Of a stretch of 64,000 nt of DNA, positions 60,801-64,000 are shown piece after piece. A program made the position numbers and the translations under genes. A model generated the notes under the pieces. That model ran no database searches. It saw only the letters and a program-made list of their open reading frames with translations, and had not been told where the DNA came from. Location: positions 41,281,934 through 41,345,933 of the forward strand of contig OX104127.1 in NCBI GenBank assembly GCA_944470555.2, read 5' to 3'. Position 1 is the stretch's first letter, and every line of letters starts with the position of its first letter. The DNA is from Heterobilharzia americana. Its lineage: Eukaryota > Platyhelminthes > Trematoda > Strigeidida > Schistosomatidae.

Positions 60801-62462
60801 CTTAATATACACATTCGTCTTCCTTGTGAGGAGGATATCTAGGAATGATATACTATTCCTTTGTTTTCCTTCTCAGGTGAATTTCATAGATGAATGCACA
60901 TTATTGAAAACATTCAGTTAATCGTCTTTGTTGAAGTCATTGTTACAAATTACAAATGCAGCATCTGCATACCGGTAATAATAGTCTAGCTTATCAAGTG
61001 TATCCCTAAGTGGACCGTTTTAAAGTTTGTCCAAGAAGATGTCCGCTGAGGTAGGACCCTATGGAGTGCCAACCGCAACCCTATCTACTTGTCTACAGAA
61101 CTTGTTATTTAACATAAAGTGAACATTCATCACGCATTTTATCCATCTCGACTATTCCTAAAGATGCTCGAACTAGACTTCTGATCAAGATCTTCTAATT
61201 ACTTTATCTTAAAAATACTGAGATTCTTACAAACACAACTAATAGAAGAACAAAATGAATTCAGTGAAGAGTTATTCTTTCCATCTAAATTCTTTTGGTT
61301 TTACGACTCAATGGGGATTTTCAAATTGAACACACTTTATATCTAATGTTAACGTTTCAGTCATCGTCTGATAGTTGTGAAACTATTTAATCAAAGTTCA
61401 TATGAAATATTCCAAAAAAATCTTCAGGTTTATTATTTTTAATCTATCTTGATAGATACTTTGGTTTTGCCTACTTTATTGAGTGGCTAAGCGTAGCTCG
61501 CTCGGATGTTTGGACTATATGTCGTATAATTTGTATGTTATTGGTCCCTCATCACCCCCTCTTGCCCTCATAATATCCACTCGACTGTGACCCATCAATA
61601 ATTTGATTTTCACAAATCACAGATTTCCATTATGATTTTAGTAGTCTACATATCTGAATTTTTTTTCTTCGGGTGATAGAATTCAGAGTAAAGTTCTGCA
61701 TTGGAACTGGTTAAATAACTTTCTCACTATATTGTCTTGGTATTGAGTAAGAATAAAAGTGATAACCAATGGGTCACGACTGTCCTTAACGTGTCTATCA
61801 CATGTTCTCATACTTTGACATTCTGATTGGGCTGCGTATACTCTTACGGTGTTTTATGTTCACCGTATATTTTGCCACCAGGTACAATATAACTTAGCAT
61901 TGTGTGGGCTAGCAACCTACTTTCAGGTGGTGTGACGTTAGTGGTAGTAGAACCAAGTGGGACATAGTGACTCGGGCAATAACAGTAGTCAAGACCAGCG
62001 TCGGGTATCTTCTTCAGTCCGTTAATCAATACTAAACCTAAGCCGAAGTTAAGATCAGTGACAACCACCAAACTGTCAAGTCAGGGACATTACACACTAT
62101 GTTCCTCTGTTGTATATATTTTGACATGTTACTTATTCAAATCCACGTCTAGCTCACTCTCTTTTTAATTTCAATGGAGTGTCTGTTTGATTTTGATTCA
62201 CTTGTTTGTATTCCAAATAACGGAATTGCTTTTTTGTTATGTAGCAGCCCCTTTGAATCGTATACGAGCACGTCATCGTACCAGTGTTACAGCAAATGAT
62301 CAAATTGAAGAACCTAACTCTTTGCATCTTACCACAATACCTAGTACATCTGCTGGTGTATCCAATGTGGTGAATCGTGTTCGTGATCAGCAACAACGTT
62401 GGAAAGGAAATGTTGAAGCACAACGTGTTCGTGTGTTCAGTGAACGTAGTTTACTGAACTAA
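41988..62462 (+). CDS. TMEM9: TMEM9-family lysosomal/endosomal membrane protein (five exons)
   Basis: Exons 41988-42038, 42084-42196, 42274-42331, 55844-56210 and 62245-62462 join in phase to about 268 codons. TMEM9 proteins are type I membrane glycoproteins of late endosomes and lysosomes. In mammals they are linked to V-ATPase assembly and to CLC transporter complexes. Seen here: a signal peptide, a Cys-rich lumenal part beginning DYEDARCKCVC, two N-glycosylation sequons and the NTTTIK junction. One membrane helix follows, then a tail ending QQQRWKGNVEAQRVRVFSER, closely like the vertebrate tail. It is longer than the roughly 180-200 residues of vertebrate TMEM9/TMEM9B. The extra length is a Ser/Asn-rich insert after the helix, while the lumenal domain is shorter. 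The start ATG is the only one giving a signal peptide in phase. Confidence 0.93.
42084..42196 (+). CDS. TMEM9: TMEM9 exon 2, Cys-rich lumenal domain
   Basis: The acceptor is caaactatag; the exon runs 37 codons plus two bases, with a gtaagt donor at 42197. It encodes the conserved CKC.C block followed by YTNGTKPSKKIYV, with one N-glycosylation sequon (NGT). Confidence 0.92.
42274..42331 (+). CDS. TMEM9: TMEM9 exon 3, membrane-proximal Cys motif
   Basis: Completes a split Cys codon and reads CDLHPFCECKFQVRNTTTIK, matching the YCLLCECRYEERSTTTIK region of TMEM9. The acceptor is the AG at 42272-42273, not the nearer-looking ctacag; only this choice keeps the frame. The donor gtaagt is at 42332. 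Confidence 0.9.
43243..43402 (+). repeat. SINE family beta copies, partial inverted pair
   Basis: A minus-oriented 3' fragment (43243-43284) lies before a + copy with CTGACGA at 43346-43352 and GAAA near 43368. The region at the cleavage site has an extra base relative to stem I, so activity is uncertain. In TMEM9 intron 3. Confidence 0.7.
43628..44895 (+). mobile_element. RTE-type retrotransposon fragment, twin of the 8.9-kb copy
   Basis: Begins with a KPFDSVDREVI-like box A and has the FADD-relic, Gln-run (about 44147-44170) and FTYHVGS blocks. It then continues into the C-terminal half and the shared 3' end gttccactagaaaccc near 44864. The first 680 bases are almost identical to 8917-9590. 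Confidence 0.87.
44896..45388. other. unassigned intron sequence
   Basis: AT-rich TMEM9 intron with a G run near 44951-44958. Confidence 0.35.
45389..45595 (-). repeat. SINE family alpha copy
   Basis: Minus-strand head with B-box-like gggttcgatccc. The hammerhead core is mutated to CCGAAGA and AAAA, so it is inactive. Confidence 0.82.
46587..46760 (-). repeat. SINE family beta copy with a 4-base insertion in the ribozyme core
   Basis: Complete tRNA-like head on the minus strand (ctcggtagtgcagtgg, gagtccgaatcc). The hammerhead core CTGA/TGA is split by an inserted ccag, while GAAA, stem III and stem I remain. Confidence 0.82.
46792..46917. repeat. MITE-like segment with terminal inverted repeats
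   Basis: Terminal inverted repeats of about 19-20 bases (46792-46810 and 46898-46917) differ by one A/T. They enclose the unit also found at 18126-18235. Confidence 0.7.
46930..49150. other. unassigned intron sequence with AT microsatellite
   Basis: No gene recognised. An AT dinucleotide run spans about 47810-47865. Confidence 0.45.
49150..49850 (-). mobile_element. Penelope-like element, linker and GIY-YIG remnant
   Basis: The minus frame at 49597-49842 reads a Lys-rich linker (DYRKRLLNDILKKNNKK). After breaks, CVYQIKCTDYATNYIS lies near 49440-49490 and AIENGHKFNFDNVDILAKD near 49300-49345. This is the order seen between RT and endonuclease, and within the endonuclease, of PLEs. It is a decayed copy separate from the next one. 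Confidence 0.72.
49868..51080 (-). mobile_element. Penelope-like element, RT C-terminus and GIY-YIG endonuclease
   Basis: From high to low coordinates: the RT catalytic box RYVDDTF (about 50993-51020), the LDCKIRRTQEG block and VYRKPIHSNRYLDF, then a 171-codon open frame (49990-50505). That frame carries the endonuclease: YQIPCNDCEVKYIGQSSRPG, TEHK, and AIALHAMTHNHTVGW, with ERLITESLFI after it. PLEs use this single-strand nicking enzyme with their RT. Stops separate the RT part from the endonuclease frame. Confidence 0.85.
49871..51331. repeat. inverted repeat of a PLE 3' end
   Basis: Arms 49871-50113 and 51089-51331 are nearly perfect reverse complements (about 243 bases), with about 975 bases between. 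The left arm is the end of the endonuclease region; the right arm is the same piece inverted. Confidence 0.9.
51340..54417 (-). mobile_element. Penelope-like element, 5' end and RT, interrupted by an RTE fragment
   Basis: The minus strand begins with an ATG at 54417 followed by MTSQLDIQLTPEEDDGI and a trinucleotide repeat. It then reads ALEHVNSHPYKPLL and YGRPKIHKQGCF (the PLE (Y)G.PKIHK box) at 53699-53938. After the insertion come SFDVISRFTNI and TMGSP (52186-52520), then RYVDDIFFI at about 51590-51620. The frame is continuous across the insertion except for one TGA near 53700; other stops occur downstream. Confidence 0.85.
52526..53680 (-). mobile_element. RTE-type retrotransposon fragment inserted in a PLE
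   Basis: The minus frame at 53064-53378 reads MDFADDLCLMTHKLENLQ, RRRDFLHVNVEKTEVMKIYN and ITIKGRNLKEIASF, the same family as the copies at 9, 21 and 44 kb. It ends 3' with the shared gttcttagtggaacataacg motif. Flanked by tatcata at 52519-52525 and 53681-53687. Confidence 0.9.
54140..55023. repeat. large inverted repeat at a PLE 5' end
   Basis: Arms 54140-54496 and 54663-55023 (about 360 bases each) are nearly perfect reverse complements, with a 166-base spacer. Both include the element's ATG region and a trinucleotide run: ATT at about 54296-54336, mirrored by AAT at about 54834-54875. Two PLE 5' ends therefore face each other. Confidence 0.92.
55024..55843. other. unassigned end of TMEM9 intron 3
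   Basis: AT-rich. No element recognised apart from the T-rich acceptor region. Confidence 0.35.
55844..56210 (+). CDS. TMEM9: TMEM9 exon 4, membrane helix and low-complexity insert
   Basis: Acceptor ttttccactttag, 122 codons plus one base, donor gtaagt at 56211. The first about 24 residues (VVVCLILTIIFALILYMLFL and a few more) are the membrane helix, then EPLLSTRR matches the DPLIRK of vertebrate TMEM9. The remainder is a Ser/Asn/Gly-rich stretch (PASSSSGNIGSSNNSSF) not found in vertebrate TMEM9. Confidence 0.93.
56685..56865 (+). repeat. tRNA-like repeat, family delta
   Basis: The block agttcatcggtttagg...gggttcgcatctcactcc...attgcctagtgcatgaatgt is shared with 13.7 and 39.3 kb. Confidence 0.7.
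57085..57229 (+). repeat. SINE family beta copy, degenerate hammerhead
   Basis: Head relic, then ccagCTGATGA, GAAA and ccactgctagcc are kept, but stem II pairing is mostly lost. Confidence 0.7.
57344..58300 (+). mobile_element. CR1-type retrotransposon RT domain, decayed
   Basis: Reads NTIPAAWKDTKMVVIPKSE, FRPFAVTSLLK, the NQLAYKSRRSTLDA block, then GVQQGVILSPCLF and INLIRYADDLTVFI in shifting frames. These are the CR1-clade RT boxes in order, with an intact YADD. Frameshifts and stops break it. Located in TMEM9 intron 4. Confidence 0.87.
58301..58736. other. unassigned intron sequence
   Basis: AT-rich, nothing recognised. Confidence 0.35.
58737..59013. repeat. foldback element (about 120-base arms)
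   Basis: Arms 58737-58860 and 58891-59013 are reverse complements with few mismatches around a 30-base loop. No coding capacity. It could be a MITE or foldback transposon. Confidence 0.92.
59038..59215 (+). repeat. tRNA-headed SINE, family gamma, with hammerhead-like module
   Basis: Head gcccgaatagctcaatggtaacg with B-box gggttcgaatctc (59089-59101). Next come CTGATGA at 59142-59148, a gtgc/gcac stem II and GAAA near 59163, then a palindromic cctagg. The cleavage triplet seems to lack its U, so it may be inactive. Confidence 0.75.
59398..59567 (-). repeat. SINE family alpha copy, left half of a palindrome
   Basis: Reverse complement of the copy that follows. Hammerhead core mutated (TTGAGGA, TAAC). 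Confidence 0.88.
59571..59750 (+). repeat. SINE family alpha copy, right half of a palindrome
   Basis: tRNA-like head, then a hammerhead with intact stem II, GAAA, a GTC cleavage triplet and a cactg/cagtg-type stem I. The core reads CTGAGAA, a single change at an invariant G, probably disabling. Confidence 0.88.
59751..60049. other. short intron stretch with GT/GA microsatellite
   Basis: A gtgtgtgagagagagaga run near 59933-59952. Confidence 0.6.
60050..61140 (-). mobile_element. Penelope-like element, RT C-terminus and endonuclease remnant
   Basis: Minus strand from high to low coordinates: VAVGTP.GPTSADIFLDKL, then YYYRYADAAFVICNN (a damaged YADD box) near 60950-60990 and ISFLDILLTRK near 60830. 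Next is an endonuclease relic with TAPVELVT and LASSKYQTS blocks around 60230-60370. The order and motifs match PLEs elsewhere in the window. Confidence 0.7.
61141..62244. other. unassigned end of TMEM9 intron 4
   Basis: No element recognised. Confidence 0.35.
62245..62462 (+). CDS. TMEM9: TMEM9 exon 5, conserved cytosolic tail and stop
   Basis: Completes a Thr codon and reads PLNRIRARHRTS, a variable part, then NVVNRVRDQQQRWKGNVEAQ and VFSERSLLN, stop TAA at 62460-62462. The tail matches VLERVEGAQQRWKLQVQEQ and VFDRHKMLS of TMEM9. The acceptor is tagcag, allowing splicing three bases apart. Confidence 0.94.
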
Positions 62463-62547
62463 CTTTCTATTGTTCCAATTCGTTTGCATTCCCCCCCCCG
62501 CACCCTGCCTCCCTAATAATTTCTCTATTTGGTGTAATGAAATTTGC

Positions 62548-62553
62548 AATAAA
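62548..62553 (+). terminator. TMEM9 candidate poly(A) signal
   Basis: AATAAA 86 bases after the stop codon. A second AATAAA occurs at 62997-63002. Confidence 0.6.
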
Positions 62554-63198
62554 ATCGTTAACATTATCGTTTACTTTTTCTGTAATCTTTGAAGTTGTTA
62601 ATTTTCCAGCATCACTCTAATAAGGAAGTGATCTGTTAAAAATGTGGAGTTATACTATTTTTCAATGTGATAAATTTTGATTCATAATGTTTATGTATAT
62701 TGCTTGTTAACAAAAAAAAATCTATTTCCAATCAGTTAACCAGAAGTTTGGTTTTACCTCGCATTATTTGGGGGGGGGGGGTGATGACTCAATCATTAAT
62801 TACATGTCCAGTTTATTCTCTAGTTTATGAATCTGACTGAAATTTTATTGTTACTGATTGATAGACTATAAGTTAAGTTATCATTGCTTAAAATTAATTT
62901 TTGTTACAAGTGAAACATTCTATCCAGTTAAGACTATCACCTTAGACTTGATTGTAATATTTGAATCTGTAAATATACTCAATGGGTAATAATTGAAATA
63001 AATGGAAATACATTTAAGTGAAGGCAATGTATACAGAGTTTTGGTATTTTGGATGCTGCTCTACTGGTTTTGTAATGAATGCTGAATAAGATCTGAAGTT
63101 CAGCCATTCGTTTCTTATCACTACTCATTATTTCCAGCCTTTTCTATGTAACCATTTGAATTGAGTTTCACGTATATTAAAATACGTAGCATTAATGC

Positions 63199-63202
<4 letters not shown>

Positions 63203-63235
<33 letters not shown>
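63203..63235. repeat. AT dinucleotide microsatellite
   Basis: Alternating AT run of about 33 bases downstream of TMEM9. Confidence 0.95.
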
Positions 63236-63237
<2 letters not shown>

Positions 63238-63629
63238 TGCCTGTAGGTTTCAGTACCGTTTTGTTATTGCTCAGTTTCATGAAGTTCAACATTAATTGAC
63301 CTAATATCAGTATACTTAACGCCGTGACCGGCAAATCTTTCTTCCTGACGTCATAATAAAAACTGTTTACCCAGCCGTGTAAGGGCTTATGAGGAATATT
63401 CGTCTGAAGTGCCATCAAACTGATCTCCAAAGATGCATGCTGTTACTACCTAACTTCGTCATAGAAGGATTTAGGTAAATAATCTTAGATACTTCTGACT
63501 TCAGATGGACTGATCTACTCTTTGGATGACACCTACTTGGCTTGTAATACACACATGACGTCCTGTTAAAAAAAACGCTGACAAAATGCAGGGTCTTCTG
63601 AACAACTTAAGCAGAACATTATCTGTGTT

Positions 63630-63935
63630 TGGTGTACCTTTTTCACCTATCAGATGTAAGATGATGCTTCACGACTGGTCTGCGGCTTCTTCCAGTTTAA
63701 TTACAGGGAGTGAAGTGATGGAATGCATACTTAGGAAGTCGCATCAGCCCTAGGGGTTGGTTCCTGACGGGACATCGCATTGGATACAGAAGACCCCTTT
63801 GGCATTTGCCAACTTGCGTCATCTCTGGCACCGAATGGCGAGATTTCCGACTACCTGTTAGACGACGAGAATGGTGTGCAGTTGTTCGCTCTTTCATGGT
63901 ATACGGCTGAGACTCGGCCACTCAAAAGTGAATCT
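63630..63935 (+). mobile_element. non-LTR retrotransposon RT fragment (Perere-3/SR3-like)
   Basis: Broken frames read the SC.MLLHDWSA-like block, then SEVMEC and PLAFANLRHLWHRMARF near 63795-63850, matching the thumb region of the elements at 14.8 and 38.9 kb. Confidence 0.7.
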
Positions 63936-64000
63936 ATTCGTGATGGTCTGTTGTCTCTGTTTCTTTAGTCTTTCACTAGGTGCTTTCCTTCAAAATTCAA

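Noticed and set aside
1..64000. bacterial-style operons, origins or prophage
   Set aside because: Spliced exons, non-LTR elements and SINEs show a eukaryotic nuclear sequence; no ribosome binding sites or gene clusters are present.

Overview
This window looks like nuclear DNA of a schistosome or close trematode relative. It is AT-rich and spliced with GT..AG introns, some of them only tens of bases long. It is crowded with repeats that by their protein readings match schistosome families: RTE- and CR1-type non-LTR retrotransposons, Penelope-like elements (PLEs) and tRNA-headed SINEs that carry hammerhead ribozymes. Nothing suggests a prokaryote or plasmid, and most long reading frames are chance or transposon debris.

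Two host genes can be supported, both on the + strand. (1) About 5.4-22.0 kb: the 3' part of a multi-exon gene of unrecognised function, with at least eight exons, an Asn-rich microsatellite in its largest exon and a Ser/acidic C-terminus ending at 21978. Its first exon is not found. (2) 41988-62462: a complete TMEM9-family gene in five exons, about 268 codons spread over 20.5 kb. It has a signal peptide, a Cys-rich lumenal domain, one membrane helix and the conserved C-terminal tail. Two tiny 5' introns (45 and 77 bp) are followed by introns of 13.5 and 6.0 kb filled with transposons.

Layout: 0-4.1 kb SINEs and minus-strand RT remnants; 5.4-22 kb gene 1, its introns holding RT fragments, a PLE endonuclease and paired hammerhead SINEs; about 22.5-36 kb a block that reads as GC-richer, made of decayed LTR (Ty3/Gypsy pol) and CR1-type (PHD-finger ORF1) elements with no host gene seen; 37-40 kb CR1 and RTE remnants; 42-62.5 kb TMEM9 with its two transposon-filled introns; 62.5-64 kb its 3' flank, an AT microsatellite and another RT fragment.

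The most striking content is structural. Three different tRNA-headed SINE families each contain a hammerhead ribozyme or its relic. Several large inverted repeats could fold into long hairpins, including two head-to-head SINE pairs, a 360-bp inverted duplication of a PLE 5' end, a 240-bp one of a PLE 3' end and a roughly 120-bp foldback. A PLE is interrupted by an RTE fragment flanked by a 7-bp target duplication, and the frame continues across the insertion. All identifications come from reading the sequence by eye; no database search was run.
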